From NCBI GenBank assembly GCA_025736915.1, contig CP107049.1, forward strand, positions 1,984,001-2,048,000: a stretch of DNA of 64,000 nucleotides, given 5' to 3'. Under the pieces are notes generated by a model. It was not told where the DNA came from. It ran no database searches and saw only the letters and a program-made list of their open reading frames with translations. The position numbers were made by a program, and so were the translations under genes. How positions within the stretch are numbered: position 1 is the first letter of the stretch; each line of letters begins with the position of its first letter. Below are positions 29,572 to 40,235 of the stretch, piece by piece. This DNA comes from Acinetobacter nosocomialis. GTDB lineage: Bacteria; Pseudomonadota; Gammaproteobacteria; Pseudomonadales; Moraxellaceae.

Positions 29572-32401
29572 ATTTTCTCACTTCGCCACGACCAGTGACG
29601 TTCACAATACAACGACCACATAAACCAGGATGATCGGCGTGAGTATTTACATCAGGAAGGACGTGCCAGCAACGTGCACATTTTTCACCTTCAGCTGCAG
29701 ATACTTGTACACGTAAGCCTTCCATTTCAGTTGCTTCACCTTGTTCAGCAAATGGATGTACTACTACTTGCGAAGTAATAAGAACAAAACGGAGCTCATC
29801 AGCCAGTTGGTTTAAAACTGTTTGTAATGATTCATTTGCCCAAAGTTCAACTTTGGCTGAAAGATTACTACCGACAAGTTTAGCGTTACGAGCTGCTTCA
29901 ATCTGTTTATTTACTGCAGATTTTACACTAATCAATGTTTGCCAATCTGCTTCAGAAAGTAAGTTTGCTTTTGATGAAACAGGTAGGTCATACCATTCAG
30001 CTGTAAATACATACTTCTCAGTTTGTTCTGGAATAAGTGGCCACGCTTCTTGAGCTGTGAAGCTTAGAATAGGACTCATCCAGCGAACAAATGCTTGTAC
30101 GATATGGTAAAGCGCTGTTTGTGCAGAACGACGTGCTTGTGAGTCAGCCTTAGTGGTGTATTGACGGTCTTTGATGATGTCTAGGTAGAAACCACCTAAG
30201 TCATTAATACAGAAGCTTGTTAATGCACTACACACGACATGGAAGTTCATTTCTTCATATGCAGTGATAATCGTTTGTTGTACTTCATTCGCACGTTGCA
30301 AGATGTATTGATCAAGAGCGATAAGATCATCTACTGCTAAAGCATCTGTACTTGGTTTGAAACCATTTAAGTTTGCAAGCAAGAAGCGTAGCGTATTACG
30401 AATACGACGGTAGCTATCACTTACACGGCTAAAGATTTCTTTTGATGCTGCGATTTCATAGCGATAGTCGCTAGACGCTACATATAAACGTAAACCGTCA
30501 GCACCAAGTTGTTTGATGATTTCTTCAAGCGGGATATAGTTGCCTAAAGATTTCGACAATTTTCGGCCATTTTCATCCACTGTAAAACCATGTGTTAACA
30601 AGGCTTTGTATGGCGCGCGGTTATGAATTGCCATAGACGTTAATAAAGAAGATTGGAACCAGCCACGGTGTTGGTCTGAACCTTCTAAATATAAGTCAGC
30701 AGGGCTTTCTAATTCTTCACGTTGCTCAAGTACCGCATAATGTGTTGTACCAGAGTCAAACCATACATCTAGCGTATCGCGAACCGCATTGTACTGTTCA
30801 GCATCTTCACCAATGAAGTCTTTTGCATCACGGTTAAACCATGCATCGATACCTTCTTGTTCGATAAGTTTTGCAACTTCTTCGATGAGTTCCGGCGTAC
30901 GAGGGTGCAATTCATTCGTATCTTTATGAACGAAGAAAGGAATTGGCACACCCCAAGTACGTTGACGTGAGATACACCAGTCTGGACGACCTTCGATCAT
31001 TGATTCAATACGGTTTTTACCCCAGTTCGGTACAAACTCGATATCGTTTTCAATAGCGTTAAGCGCACCTTCACGTAAACCTTTTTGATCCATGCTGATA
31101 AACCATTGTGGTGTAGCACGGAAAATAATCGGAGTTTTATGGCGCCAGCAGTGTGGGTAGCTGTGTTTAATAGGTTGATGAGCCCATAAGCGACCTACAG
31201 CACCTAAAGCTTCGATAATCTTTGGATTAGCTTTATAAATGTGCTCACCAGCAAAGATTGGTGCAGTTGGTAAGTAAACTCCGTTACCACCCACTGGGTT
31301 TTCAACTTTAAGGTTGTATTGAAGACCTACTTTATAGTCGTCTGCACCGTGGCCAGGAGCAGTGTGTACAGCACCTGTACCGCTTGTTGCGATAACGTGT
31401 TCACCTAAAATAACCGGAACTTGACGATCGGTAAGTAAAGGATGTTGTAAAGTAAGGTTTTCAAGAGCTGAACCAGTAAAGTCAGCTAAAACAACTGGAT
31501 TTTCAAGCTTGTAACGCTCAATTGCAGAAGCAACTAAGTCTTTAGCAAGAATAAAGTTTTGCTTACCACGCTCAGTCGTTACTTGTACTAATTGATATTC
31601 AATTTCGGCATGCAATGCAACTGCTTGGTTCGCTGGTAATGTCCAAGGTGTAGTGGTCCAGATCACGATGTCTGTTGGGTCTTGAACATCTACATTTACA
31701 CGAGCGCTTAAATCTTTTAAATCTACAACGCCAAAACCAACGTCAATTGCGTCAGATTTTTTATCTTCGTATTCAACTTCAGCTTCAGCAAGTGCTGAAC
31801 CACAGTCCATACACCAGTTCACTGGCTTTAAGCCCGGCTGGATATGACCATTTTTTTGAATTAAACCTAAAGCACGAACGATATCGGCTTCTTGTTTGTA
31901 GTTCATGGTGAGGTAAGGATTATCCCAATCACCTAAAACACCAAGACGTTTAAAGTCAGCACGCTGTAAATCAATTTGTTTTAGCGCATATTCACGGCAG
32001 AGTTTACGGAAAGTCGCTGCGTCAACTTTTTCGCCTACTTTACCTACTTTTTCTTCAACTTTTAGTTCGATTGGCAAGCCATGACAGTCCCAACCTGGAA
32101 CATATGGCGCATCGAAACCTGCCAAAGTACGGCTTTTTACGATGACGTCTTTGAGTACTTTGTTAACAGCGTGACCCAAGTGAATTGTACCGTTTGCATA
32201 TGGAGGACCATCATGCAAAATATATTTTTTCTTACCAATACGCGATGCACGAATCTGCTGATAAATGTTGTCGGTATACCACTCTTCTAACCATTTCACT
32301 TCACGTACTGCCAAATTTGCTTTCATTGCAAATTCAGTATCCGGCAGGTTTAGCGTGGCTTTGTAGTCCACTGCATTTTCAGTAGTTTGCTTATCGCTCA
32401 T
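29564..32401 (-). CDS. ileS: Isoleucyl-tRNA synthetase
   Basis: A class I aminoacyl-tRNA synthetase of 945 residues. The ATP-site signature is [13 protein letters not shown] (HIGH variant HLGH) near residue 67 and the KMSKS loop appears as GRKLSKSLG near 615. The editing domain between them is of normal length. The C-terminus has the zinc ligands CARCWH and CGRC, typical of the bacterial IleS-1 type. It is translationally coupled to lspA. No T-box or other leader motif is seen upstream; ribF precedes it by 61 bases on the same strand. Confidence 0.98.
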   Translation of the reverse strand: MSDKQTTENAVDYKATLNLPDTEFAMKANLAVREVKWLEEWYTDNIYQQIRASRIGKKKYILHDGPPYANGTIHLGHAVNKVLKDVIVKSRTLAGFDAPYVPGWDCHGLPIELKVEEKVGKVGEKVDAATFRKLCREYALKQIDLQRADFKRLGVLGDWDNPYLTMNYKQEADIVRALGLIQKNGHIQPGLKPVNWCMDCGSALAEAEVEYEDKKSDAIDVGFGVVDLKDLSARVNVDVQDPTDIVIWTTTPWTLPANQAVALHAEIEYQLVQVTTERGKQNFILAKDLVASAIERYKLENPVVLADFTGSALENLTLQHPLLTDRQVPVILGEHVIATSGTGAVHTAPGHGADDYKVGLQYNLKVENPVGGNGVYLPTAPIFAGEHIYKANPKIIEALGAVGRLWAHQPIKHSYPHCWRHKTPIIFRATPQWFISMDQKGLREGALNAIENDIEFVPNWGKNRIESMIEGRPDWCISRQRTWGVPIPFFVHKDTNELHPRTPELIEEVAKLIEQEGIDAWFNRDAKDFIGEDAEQYNAVRDTLDVWFDSGTTHYAVLEQREELESPADLYLEGSDQHRGWFQSSLLTSMAIHNRAPYKALLTHGFTVDENGRKLSKSLGNYIPLEEIIKQLGADGLRLYVASSDYRYEIAASKEIFSRVSDSYRRIRNTLRFLLANLNGFKPSTDALAVDDLIALDQYILQRANEVQQTIITAYEEMNFHVVCSALTSFCINDLGGFYLDIIKDRQYTTKADSQARRSAQTALYHIVQAFVRWMSPILSFTAQEAWPLIPEQTEKYVFTAEWYDLPVSSKANLLSEADWQTLISVKSAVNKQIEAARNAKLVGSNLSAKVELWANESLQTVLNQLADELRFVLITSQVVVHPFAEQGEATEMEGLRVQVSAAEGEKCARCWHVLPDVNTHADHPGLCGRCIVNVTGRGEVRKYA

Positions 32402-32462
32402 GCAAGTTGTCTTCCAGTTTAATCAGCTTGGGAGCCGACATGTTTTACAATCAAAATTCGAA

Positions 32463-33464
32463 TTAAAAAGGAAATTGTGTCGTGTCTTTACGATATTGTC
32501 GTAATTGCTGCACGTCATTATCAATTCCTGCCTTAAGTGCCTCAAGCGAAGGGTAGTTCAATTCACCATGAAGATAGTGAAGAAAAGTCACCCGCATAAA
32601 TAAGCCATACAGATTAGCAGAAACATCAGGGAAATGTACTTCTAATCTCCACTCTGGATGCTCTTGCTGGATGGCTGGGCGAGTACCGACATGACCTGCA
32701 CCATAAAGGCTGTTTTCATGATATCCGGCAATTCCCGGTTTTTCAGGATCATCCTGAAGCACTTTTTGAGTTAGCGAAGTTGTTTCGCAAATGACTTCAA
32801 CGCCATAAATACCATTTAAACAAGGCTTATGGCGGTTGAGACGGACATTAATCGTTGGAAAATCTAAAGTTCGTCCAATTTGGTCGCCATATTGAACTCG
32901 TCCGGTAATACTATACGGACGGCCTAATAATTTAGCTGCTAAAGCGAGATTACCCACTTGAAGCACTTGGCGAATACGAGTTGAACTGACGCGTTCACCT
33001 TCGAGTTCAATCGTATGTAAATTTGTGACTTTAAAGCCGTAATTTCTTAAAAATTCGCTGTTGCCTTGACGGTCTTTGCCGAAATGAAAGTCATCTCCTA
33101 AAACCAAAGCCTGCGCATTTAATTTGTCTTTTAATAAATCTGCGAATTCTGATGCGCTCATGCTACGGAAATGCTGGTCAAATTTGGCAACCGCAATGTA
33201 ATCCACCCCAAGTTCAGCTAGATATTCAACTTTTTCCCGTAATGAATTAATACGAGGTGGGGCATCGTAGCCTTTAAAGAACTCAAGCGGTTGTGGCTCA
33301 AAAATCATGACCAATGTTTTTAAGCCTTGTGCTGCAGCAATTTTTTTGAGTTGAGCAATCATCGCTTGGTGACCTAAATGGACACCATCAAAATTACCAA
33401 TAGTTACCGCTGTTTGCGGCAACTGGAAATTGGGCGATAACGCATTAAGACGAAGCAGTTTCAT
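32463..33464 (-). CDS. ribF: Bifunctional riboflavin kinase / FAD synthetase
   Basis: It converts riboflavin to FMN and then FAD. The 333-residue protein has an N-terminal nucleotidyltransferase domain (about 1-185) with TIGNFDGVHLGHQAMI and SSTRIRQVLQ. A C-terminal kinase domain (about 185-310) has LGRPYSITGRVQYGDQIGR and DFPTINV. Lengths are normal. First gene of the ribF-ileS-lspA-fkpB unit. No FMN riboswitch is visible in the 208-bp gap upstream. Confidence 0.96.
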   Translation of the reverse strand: MKLLRLNALSPNFQLPQTAVTIGNFDGVHLGHQAMIAQLKKIAAAQGLKTLVMIFEPQPLEFFKGYDAPPRINSLREKVEYLAELGVDYIAVAKFDQHFRSMSASEFADLLKDKLNAQALVLGDDFHFGKDRQGNSEFLRNYGFKVTNLHTIELEGERVSSTRIRQVLQVGNLALAAKLLGRPYSITGRVQYGDQIGRTLDFPTINVRLNRHKPCLNGIYGVEVICETTSLTQKVLQDDPEKPGIAGYHENSLYGAGHVGTRPAIQQEHPEWRLEVHFPDVSANLYGLFMRVTFLHYLHGELNYPSLEALKAGIDNDVQQLRQYRKDTTQFPF

Positions 33465-33672
33465 GAACTTAAAATATGGCTATTTTTGCAAGGGCTATAT
33501 ATTGCCATAATCTCACAGATTCGTCTTGTTGTTGTGTTTTTACTCAGGTATTTTTCAATATGAATATCTTTTATATCTAAAAAACTGATGAATTAAATAA
33601 AAATAAATCAATTTTTCTTATTATTAATTTATCCTACTATAGCTTCATCCACTCTTTGACTAGAGACTCAAG

Positions 33673-34806
33673 ATGAAAAGACCCTTTTACCAATTAAATC
33701 AAAGTAAAGATGTTATACGGCATTTTACCCCAAATTGGTTTACAGCAACTATGGGTACTGGTGTGGTGAGTATGATTTTAATTCAGCTTCCATTTGCCAA
33801 ATCATTTTTATTTATGCTGGCGACGCTGTTATGGCAATTTAATATTGTTCTATTTAGTGTTTTTTCAGGTCTTTATTTATTGCGGTGGTTTCTTTTCCCT
33901 CATGAAGCGAAGCAAATATTTAATCATCCAAATATGAGCTTGTTTTTAGGCGCTATACCGATGGGGCTCGTAACCATATTAAATGGCTTTTTAAGCTTCG
34001 GTGTCGGGCTTTATGGTGAAGTAGCAATCCATATTGCTCAAGCTTTATGGTACGTCGATGTATTTTTAGCACTCGCAATTGCTTGGATTGTGCCGTTTTG
34101 CATGTTTAGCCGTCAGAACCATCAGCTACATACCATGACTGCAATCTGGCTTTTACCTGTCGTTGCTTGTGAAGTAGCAGCAAGCTCTGCGGGTATGTTG
34201 GTTGCACACTTACCAGCAGATTTGCATAGCTTTCATTTATTAATGGCGGGCTACGTACTTTGGGGAATTTCTGTTTTACCTGCATTCGCTATTTTGACCA
34301 TTTTAATGCTGCGTATGGCTTTGCATCAGTTACCGGAAAAAGAAGTCGCAATTTCTAGCTGGTTATCTTTAGGCCCAATTGGAACAGGTGCGTTAGGTCT
34401 ATTGTTGCTAGGTGAACAGGCAAAAAGAGTGACGCCAAATGTAGGATTTGACCAGTTTGCCAATGTATTTCAAGCATTAGGCGTGGTAGGCAGTTTGGTA
34501 CTGTTAGGCTTTGGGTTATGGTGGCTAGGTCTTGCGATATTAACAACGCTTCGTCATGCAAAAACAGGTATTCCATTTAACTTGGGATGGTGGGGCTTAA
34601 CCTTTCCACTTGGTGTGTTTATTTTGGCTTTATTTAATTTAGGGCATCAGGTTGAAGTTGTATTTTTACAGTATGTTGCAGTGGCACTCAGTGTTTTATT
34701 ATTAGTGATGTGGAGCGTTGTAATGAAGAAAACCTTAGTCGGAGCCTATAGTGGGCAACTGTTCTTCTCTCCATGTTTAATCGCCTTACAACAAAAAGTT
34801 CAGTAG
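33673..34806 (+). CDS. TDT/SLAC1 family transporter (TehA-like)
   Basis: A 377-residue membrane protein with about ten hydrophobic helices, matching the tellurite-resistance/dicarboxylate transporter family that includes TehA, Mae1 and plant SLAC1. It starts with FTPNWFTATMGTGVVSMIL, the family opening, and has conserved WVPFCMFSR- and GWWGLTFPLGVF-like helices in the second half. The substrate is likely a small anion such as a dicarboxylate or sulfite; real tellurite resistance is not implied. It is monocistronic and followed after 80 bp by a nucleosidase gene. Confidence 0.85.
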   Translation: MKRPFYQLNQSKDVIRHFTPNWFTATMGTGVVSMILIQLPFAKSFLFMLATLLWQFNIVLFSVFSGLYLLRWFLFPHEAKQIFNHPNMSLFLGAIPMGLVTILNGFLSFGVGLYGEVAIHIAQALWYVDVFLALAIAWIVPFCMFSRQNHQLHTMTAIWLLPVVACEVAASSAGMLVAHLPADLHSFHLLMAGYVLWGISVLPAFAILTILMLRMALHQLPEKEVAISSWLSLGPIGTGALGLLLLGEQAKRVTPNVGFDQFANVFQALGVVGSLVLLGFGLWWLGLAILTTLRHAKTGIPFNLGWWGLTFPLGVFILALFNLGHQVEVVFLQYVAVALSVLLLVMWSVVMKKTLVGAYSGQLFFSPCLIALQQKVQ

Positions 34807-34886
34807 TGGGAAAAAGGTGCAAAAAGCTTTTGCACCTGATTTATACTTATTTTCTAATTTATTAATCTTGAATTGAGCCTTTTTGA

Positions 34887-35453
34887 ATGAACACTGATAT
34901 TGCTTTAATTATGGCACTTCCTAATGAATCTAAAGGTTTGTTTGAGCAAGCAGGTATTGAAGTCCATTACAGTGGTATAGGTAAAATCAACGCTGCTTTT
35001 AAAGCATTTGAAGTTATTCAAAAAACAGGCTGTAAAACTCTAATTAACTTAGGTACAGCTGGAAGTTCATCTTTTAATCGACATGATTTGATCGAAGTAA
35101 AAACCTTTGTACAACGTGATATGGATGTTTCACCATTAGGGTTTGAAGTAGGTGTAACGCCGTTAGATGATCACTTGCCAGCTGAAATTCATCTTCAACC
35201 ACATTTTGCTGATTTGCCAAAAGGGATTTGCGGGACAGGGGATTCATTTGAAACTGGCCAGCCAAAAGTCGCGTGTGATGTGGTGGATATGGAAGGGTAT
35301 GCCTTAGCCAAAGTTTGCCACAAGCTAGGTGTACGTTTGATTTCGGTGAAATATATTACTGATGGTGCAGATGATACTGCTCATTTAGATTGGGAAGAAA
35401 ATTTATTATTGGGTGCGCAAAAGCTCTTGGCTCTTTATCAAAATCATTTCTAA
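34887..35453 (+). CDS. MTA/SAH-type nucleosidase or purine phosphorylase family protein
   Basis: A 188-residue protein of the PNP/UDP phosphorylase superfamily. The N-terminal IALIMALPNESKGL is followed by GIGKINAA, then INLGTAGSS, the strand carrying the phosphate or water site. The base/ribose-binding VDMEGYALAKV (with the Glu that holds ribose) and KYITDGADD with the catalytic Asp follow. It is shorter than the usual 230 residues, so substrate choice (5'-methylthioadenosine, S-adenosylhomocysteine or another nucleoside) cannot be fixed. It probably acts in purine salvage in the cytoplasm. Confidence 0.8.
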   Translation: MNTDIALIMALPNESKGLFEQAGIEVHYSGIGKINAAFKAFEVIQKTGCKTLINLGTAGSSSFNRHDLIEVKTFVQRDMDVSPLGFEVGVTPLDDHLPAEIHLQPHFADLPKGICGTGDSFETGQPKVACDVVDMEGYALAKVCHKLGVRLISVKYITDGADDTAHLDWEENLLLGAQKLLALYQNHF

Positions 35454-35484
35454 AAAAAGATCGGCAAATTTGCCGATCTTTTTT
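35452..35484. terminator. Bidirectional terminator
   Basis: A perfect AGATCGGCAAA stem with A7 and T6 flanks overlaps the nucleosidase stop codon and also serves the convergent TetR gene. Confidence 0.9.
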
Positions 35485-35487
35485 ATT

Positions 35488-36108
35488 TTAGCGAGGTAAT
35501 ACGCCGTAGAGCATGAGATGTACTGTATGCTCAATCGAGCGTTGGAACATACTGCGGTTTCGCAACGTTTTTCCAGTCACCATTTCCATTTGCGTGGCAA
35601 AATCGGCATAGTTTTGTGTAAGACCCCAAATATTGAGTATTAACAGCTCAGGATCGATATCTGGGGAAATTTTCCCTTCTTCTTGCCATGTTTGAATAAC
35701 CTTAGCTTTGCGCTTAAATAGCTTTTTCAAAGGCCCTTTCAGTATAGGTAAGATGTGGGGTGCCCCTTGGATAATTTCCAAAGCAAATAGTCGCGAAGCT
35801 TTTGGTTGGCTACGCGAAAGTTCGATTTTTTGTATTAAGTAGTGAGACAAAGCTTCGGCTGGTTCTAACTCAGCTTCTAAGGTTTGTAAGGGAGCAAGCC
35901 ATTTTTGTAAAACTGTGGTCAGCACTTCCACATATAAAGACTCTTTATTTTCATAGTAATAGAAAATATTCGACTTATGCATGTCAGCGAGTTGGGCAAT
36001 TTCATCCAGACTTGCACCACTGAACCCATATAGTGAAAACACATCAAGGGCGGCAGCAAGAAGCTGATTGCGCTTTTGAGTACTCTTCTTTTGTTCCATT
36101 TGCTGCAT
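35488..36108 (-). CDS. TetR family regulator with RutR/YcdC-type C-terminal domain
   Basis: A 206-residue TetR regulator. The N-terminal HTH covers about residues 10-60 (LLAAALDVFSLYGFSGASLD, then MHKSNIFYYYENKESLY). The C-terminal ligand domain has SRLFALEIIQGAPHILPIL and ends NIWGLTQNYADFATQ, as in RutR, which senses pyrimidines. The rut genes are not here, so the regulon is open. Start at the first ATG; another Met lies three codons inside. A 29-bp inverted repeat about 90 bp upstream could be an autoregulatory operator. Confidence 0.85.
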   Translation of the reverse strand: MQQMEQKKSTQKRNQLLAAALDVFSLYGFSGASLDEIAQLADMHKSNIFYYYENKESLYVEVLTTVLQKWLAPLQTLEAELEPAEALSHYLIQKIELSRSQPKASRLFALEIIQGAPHILPILKGPLKKLFKRKAKVIQTWQEEGKISPDIDPELLILNIWGLTQNYADFATQMEMVTGKTLRNRSMFQRSIEHTVHLMLYGVLPR

Positions 36109-36197
36109 AAATTAAAAAGATAGTGCTCCCATTGTAAGGTAAATCGTTTGATTTGTGCACAGGTGTCTCACTTTTTTAGTGAAAAAACGGATAGTTA

Positions 36198-36226
36198 TTT
36201 GAGCAATAGATATACTATTGTGCAAA
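36198..36226. promoter_or_regulatory. Inverted repeat upstream of the TetR gene
   Basis: Twelve-base arms (TTTGAGCAATAG and CTATTGTGCAAA, two mismatches) surround a five-base centre, a size and symmetry typical of TetR operators. It lies between the divergent ends of the TetR and ssu regions; the rest of 36109-36369 shows nothing. Confidence 0.4.
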
Positions 36227-36369
36227 AAATAGAGAGATTCACTAGTTTATTGTTATTCTTAAAAATATTTTTTTATATTCGCCCCAAAAAAGAGCAATAA
36301 ATCATCAGTTTTATTGCTCGTTAATTGGACATTTTGTGGTTGAAATGGTTCTCATTACTCATCTCAGCT

Positions 36370-37170
36370 TTAAGTTGCTAAAACAGCATCGAGTACTTGT
36401 TGTTCAAGCTGGGCAAAAGTTATGCTCTTTTTACGCGGACGTGGCAAATTCACTTGGAAACTTTGGGCAATTTGGCCCTTATCTAATAGGATAATACGGT
36501 CGGCCAGTTGTACTGCTTCACTTACATCGTGTGTGACCAAAATGGCAGTAAAACCTTGCTCTTTCCATAAACGTTCAATCAAGCTTTGCATCTCAAGACG
36601 GGTGAGCGCGTCTAATGCACCTAACGGCTCATCTAACAGTAAAATACGTGGAGTATGAGATAATGCGCGGGCTAGCGCTGTACGCTGGCGTTGACCACCT
36701 GAGAGCTGTGAAGGCCATTGTCCCGATTTTTCTTTTAAACCCACCTTTTCCAGTAATTCTTCTGCCAAAGCATGTTGTGATTTTGGTAGTCCAAGTTGAA
36801 CGTTTTGAAGAATATTTCTCCAAGGAAGTAAACGTGGGTCTTGGAACATAACCCGAATATCATCGTTAGTAATGCCTTCGCGTAAATGTCGCGCAGATTT
36901 AAATTTAATTTCTCCGAAACTTGCTTTTTCAAGTTGGGCAATTAAGCGTAGTAACGTACTTTTACCGCAGCCACTACGACCAACGATCGCTAAAAATTCG
37001 CCCGGTTGAATATGCAGGTTAAGATCTTCAAGAACTTTCACCTCACCATAAAACTTGTAAAGCTGTTCAATCAGAATCTCTGCACCTACGACAGGTTCTT
37101 GTGACTCTGGATGATTTTCTGGAATGAGCTCTACGTCATTCTGATTAATATTTAAATTCAGATTTGTCAT
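36370..37170 (-). CDS. ssuB: Alkanesulfonate ABC transporter, ATP-binding protein
   Basis: ATPase of the sulfonate uptake system, 266 residues. Walker [10 protein letters not shown], the ABC signature [15 protein letters not shown] and Walker [18 protein letters not shown] are intact, followed by the H-loop VTHD. It would power SsuC at the inner membrane. It is the last gene of the operon ssuA-ssuA-ssuD-ssuC-ssuB; 13 bases separate it from ssuC. An N-terminal extension of about 28 acidic residues precedes the nucleotide-binding domain. Confidence 0.93.
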   Translation of the reverse strand: MTNLNLNINQNDVELIPENHPESQEPVVGAEILIEQLYKFYGEVKVLEDLNLHIQPGEFLAIVGRSGCGKSTLLRLIAQLEKASFGEIKFKSARHLREGITNDDIRVMFQDPRLLPWRNILQNVQLGLPKSQHALAEELLEKVGLKEKSGQWPSQLSGGQRQRTALARALSHTPRILLLDEPLGALDALTRLEMQSLIERLWKEQGFTAILVTHDVSEAVQLADRIILLDKGQIAQSFQVNLPRPRKKSITFAQLEQQVLDAVLAT

Positions 37171-37183
37171 ATTTTAAGCTCCC

Positions 37184-37981
37184 TTATTTCTGATATCCCG
37201 CGTGCCAACGTAGTAAGTAGCGTTCCAAAATTTGTGCTAAAACATCGGCTAACTTACCTAATAGGGCATAAAGCAGAATACCGACCAGAACTACATCTGT
37301 TTGCAAAAATTCTCGTGCATTCATGGTCATATAACCAATACCTGCTTGCGCTGAGATCGTTTCAGCCACAATCAGTAATACCCAAACCAAACCTAATGCA
37401 AAACGTAGACCTACTAAAATAGAAGGCATTGCACCCGGTAGAATAATTTCTTTGTAGAGCTGCCAGCGGGAAAGCCCATAGCTTTTACCCATCTCAATCA
37501 ATTGTGGGTCGACTGAACGAATTCCATGATAGGTGTTGATATAAATTGGGAAGAAAACACCTACAGCGACTAAAAACAATTTTGCTGTTTCATCAATACC
37601 AAACCACAAAATCACCAGCGGAATAAGCGCAAGAGCTGGGATATTACGAATCATCTGTAAGGTTGTATCGAGTAGGGTGGAGGCGAAACGCGAAGACCCA
37701 TTGAGCAGACCTAATAGCAAGCCTAAACCACCGCCTACTAAAAGCCCAAGCAATGCACGACCAGCACTTACTTTAACGTGATGCCATAGTTCGCCACTCA
37801 CCAAAAGATGCCAAAAAGCTGAAATCACAGCACTTGGAGCAGGTAAAATACGGCTTTCTAAAAGACCCGAACTTGAGGCAATTTGCCAAACAACCAATAG
37901 AACAATTGGGAAAATCCAAGGCAGCAAACGCTGCCCGATTTGTTTTGTTCCACGTGAAACAATATTTACATCTTGGCTCAT
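37184..37981 (-). CDS. ssuC: Alkanesulfonate ABC transporter, permease
   Basis: A 265-residue inner-membrane permease of the BPD_transp_1 family with about six helices. The EAA-like loop that contacts SsuB is visible as [32 protein letters not shown]. The gene overlaps ssuD by four bases. Codons 8-12 (V-S-R-G-T) contain a complete 16-bp parS site, so these codons are under dual constraint; the N-terminal tail they encode lies before the first membrane helix, where sequence is flexible. Confidence 0.93.
   Translation of the reverse strand: MSQDVNIVSRGTKQIGQRLLPWIFPIVLLVVWQIASSSGLLESRILPAPSAVISAFWHLLVSGELWHHVKVSAGRALLGLLVGGGLGLLLGLLNGSSRFASTLLDTTLQMIRNIPALALIPLVILWFGIDETAKLFLVAVGVFFPIYINTYHGIRSVDPQLIEMGKSYGLSRWQLYKEIILPGAMPSILVGLRFALGLVWVLLIVAETISAQAGIGYMTMNAREFLQTDVVLVGILLYALLGKLADVLAQILERYLLRWHAGYQK
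37946..37961. promoter_or_regulatory. parS centromere-like site inside ssuC
   Basis: TGTTCCACGTGAAACA is a perfect match to the parS consensus and the exact reverse complement of the core at 20958-20973. It lies within ssuC codons 8-12, 17 kb from the first site. Confidence 0.88.
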
Positions 37982-39153
37982 GCAGGCTCCTTGACGGAAC
38001 TATTTTGCTTCTTCTCGTCTGGAACATAGTTGTTGGCAATAATCTCACCGAATGGACCAGTTAAGTTTGGCTGAGCAAGTTTAGCTCGGGTCTCAATTGG
38101 TAATAACGGGAATACTAACTCTGCAAAACGGATCGACTCTTCAAGATGTGGATAGCCCGAGAAAATGAAGGTATCAATACCAAGGTCCGCATACTCCTGA
38201 ATACGAGCAGCAACTGTTTCTGGGTCACCTACAAGTGCAGTACCAGCTCCACCACGGACTAAACCAATACCTGCCCAAAGGTTTGGAGAAACTTCTAGCT
38301 TGTCTCGGTTGCCGCCGTGTAGCGCTGCCATACGTTGTTGGCCTACTGAGTCCATTTGTGCAAATTTTTTCTGTGCTGCGGCAATAGTTGCATCGTCGAG
38401 ATATTGAATAAGTTCGTTCGCTGCGGCCCATGCTTGTTCGTTGGTTTCGCGAACAATCACATGCAAGCGAATGCCATAAGTTAATTTACGGCCTTTAGCT
38501 TCCGCTTTTGCACGAACATGCTCGATCTTTTGTTTGACTGCTGCTGGTGGTTCACCCCAAGTGAGGTAAGTGTCTACTTGCTCCGCTGCAAGGTCGACAG
38601 CGACATCTGAAGAACCGCCAAACCAAAGTGGTGGGTAAGGCTTTTGAACAGGTGGGTAAAGTAGTTTTGCATCATCTACTTGTAGGCGTTCACCGTGGAA
38701 TGTAAAAGCTTCACCCGTATGTGAACGCGTCAAAATTTCACGCCAGATTTTTACGTATTCATTGGCAGTTTGATAACGCGTTGAGTGATCTTCATATAAA
38801 CCATCACCGCGTAGTTCTGCTTCATCGCCACCAGTCACTAAGTTGAGTAGCACACGACCATTCGATAAGCGGTCAAATGTAGCAGCCATACGCGCAGCTA
38901 AAGCTGGTGTGGTTACCCCCGGACGTAACGCAACTAAAAACTTAAGGTGCTGAGTTGCATCAATCAGGCTCGCCGCCGTAATCCACGGGTCTTCACATGA
39001 ACGGCCAGTTGGAATAAGTACACCCTCATAGCCCAAATTATCTACTGCCACAGCAATTTGCTTCATATAGGCATGATCAACCTGACGAGCGCCTTTACTT
39101 GTACCTAAATAGCGACTATCACCGTGAGTAGGAATAAACCAGAAAATTTTCAT
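37978..39153 (-). CDS. ssuD: FMNH2-dependent alkanesulfonate monooxygenase
   Basis: A two-component luciferase-like monooxygenase that releases sulfite from alkanesulfonates using FMNH2 and oxygen. The start [17 protein letters not shown] is the standard SsuD N-terminus (391 residues). Family motifs include [23 protein letters not shown] [35 protein letters not shown] and the [19 protein letters not shown] segment. The C-terminal [19 protein letters not shown] is also present. No ssuE flavin reductase is in the operon, so FMNH2 must come from elsewhere. Confidence 0.95.
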   Translation of the reverse strand: MKIFWFIPTHGDSRYLGTSKGARQVDHAYMKQIAVAVDNLGYEGVLIPTGRSCEDPWITAASLIDATQHLKFLVALRPGVTTPALAARMAATFDRLSNGRVLLNLVTGGDEAELRGDGLYEDHSTRYQTANEYVKIWREILTRSHTGEAFTFHGERLQVDDAKLLYPPVQKPYPPLWFGGSSDVAVDLAAEQVDTYLTWGEPPAAVKQKIEHVRAKAEAKGRKLTYGIRLHVIVRETNEQAWAAANELIQYLDDATIAAAQKKFAQMDSVGQQRMAALHGGNRDKLEVSPNLWAGIGLVRGGAGTALVGDPETVAARIQEYADLGIDTFIFSGYPHLEESIRFAELVFPLLPIETRAKLAQPNLTGPFGEIIANNYVPDEKKQNSSVKEPA

Positions 39154-39180
39154 GTGCATTACCTATATGTCTATATGAAA

Positions 39181-40164
39181 TTACTTCGCACCCCAAACAG
39201 CTTGTTTAATGCTGATTGGTTTTGGAATGATGCCTTGTTGAGTAAAGATGTCTGCAAGCTGCTGTTGTTCAGCAATCACTTTGCTGTTAAGAGGAGCTGC
39301 TGCTGATGGACGTGGACGACGCTTAATAAATAAGTCGCTGGTTGCAGGCTTCAGTCCTGTACTTTGGCCAATCGCGCTAGCCGTTTCTGTTTGATGGCTT
39401 TGAACCCATTTGTCAGCTTGATTAATCTGTTTGATAAGTTCAGGAACAGCTTTTGGATATTGCTTAACAAAATTTGGAGCTGCTAAATAAAAGGTATAGT
39501 TCGGACTTAAACCTTTACCTGAAGCAAGTACACGAGCTTGGTCTTCTAATTGTGCTGAAGCGTAGTAAGGGTCCCAAATTGCCCATGCATCAACGGCACC
39601 TTTTTGAAATGCTGCGCGCGCATCGGCAGGTGTGAGCCAAATTGGTGTAATGTCGCTCCATTTTAAGCCCGCTTTACGCACAGCCTGTACGAGCAAGTAA
39701 TGTGAACTGGAACCTTTTTGCAATGCAATGCGTTTGCCTTTAAGGTCTTTAAGCTGGGTGAGCTGTGAGTTTTTAGGAACTAAAATTGCTGACGCCAATG
39801 GCTTAGCTGCTTCATAAGCAATGTAATATAAAGGCTTGCCCGCTGCTTGAGCATAGACTGGCGGGGTGTCTCCAGTAACGCCAACATCGAGTGAGCCAAC
39901 AGCCAAGGCTTCTAAAATTTGAGGGCCAGCCGGGAACTCGTTCCAAGTGATCTTGGCATTTGGAAATTCTTGTTCAAATAGTTTTTGTTGCTTGGCAATC
40001 GCGAAGTTAATCGAGCTTTTTTGAAAACCGATACGCAGTTCTTTTACGGTTGGGTCAATTGCCCAAGCAGGTGCAGCAATCGTTAAACCTAAGACAGCGA
40101 CTGCGCTAAAGCGCTTAACTAACTGAGTCCACTGACTCTTATTAAATAATGACTGATGTTGCAT
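39181..40164 (-). CDS. ssuA: Alkanesulfonate-binding periplasmic protein
   Basis: A 327-residue solute-binding protein with a signal peptide (about 1-35, ending APAWA). The TauA/SsuA family signature is present: LRIGFQKSSINFAIAKQQ, GPQILEALAVGSLDVGVTGDTPP and GKRIALQKGSSSHYLLVQA. DARAAFQKGAVDAWAIWDPYY is typical of SsuA ligand-binding loops. No Cys lipobox is visible, so it is soluble in the periplasm. A second, lipidated paralogue is encoded 71 bp upstream. The C-terminal part contains a short Arg/Pro-rich patch (KRRPRPSAAAPL). Confidence 0.92.
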   Translation of the reverse strand: MQHQSLFNKSQWTQLVKRFSAVAVLGLTIAAPAWAIDPTVKELRIGFQKSSINFAIAKQQKLFEQEFPNAKITWNEFPAGPQILEALAVGSLDVGVTGDTPPVYAQAAGKPLYYIAYEAAKPLASAILVPKNSQLTQLKDLKGKRIALQKGSSSHYLLVQAVRKAGLKWSDITPIWLTPADARAAFQKGAVDAWAIWDPYYASAQLEDQARVLASGKGLSPNYTFYLAAPNFVKQYPKAVPELIKQINQADKWVQSHQTETASAIGQSTGLKPATSDLFIKRRPRPSAAAPLNSKVIAEQQQLADIFTQQGIIPKPISIKQAVWGAK

Positions 40165-40235
40165 ATAGATATCCTTGTTCCCTTAAGGCAAGGCACAGCA
40201 TTTATATCGTTATTTAAGCTGTGCCAAAGCTGGGT

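Noticed and set aside
33673..34806. Tellurite resistance determinant
   Set aside because: Family membership (TehA/SLAC1) does not imply tellurite resistance; no tehB is present. The same applies to the TerC gene, whose manganese riboswitch points to manganese.
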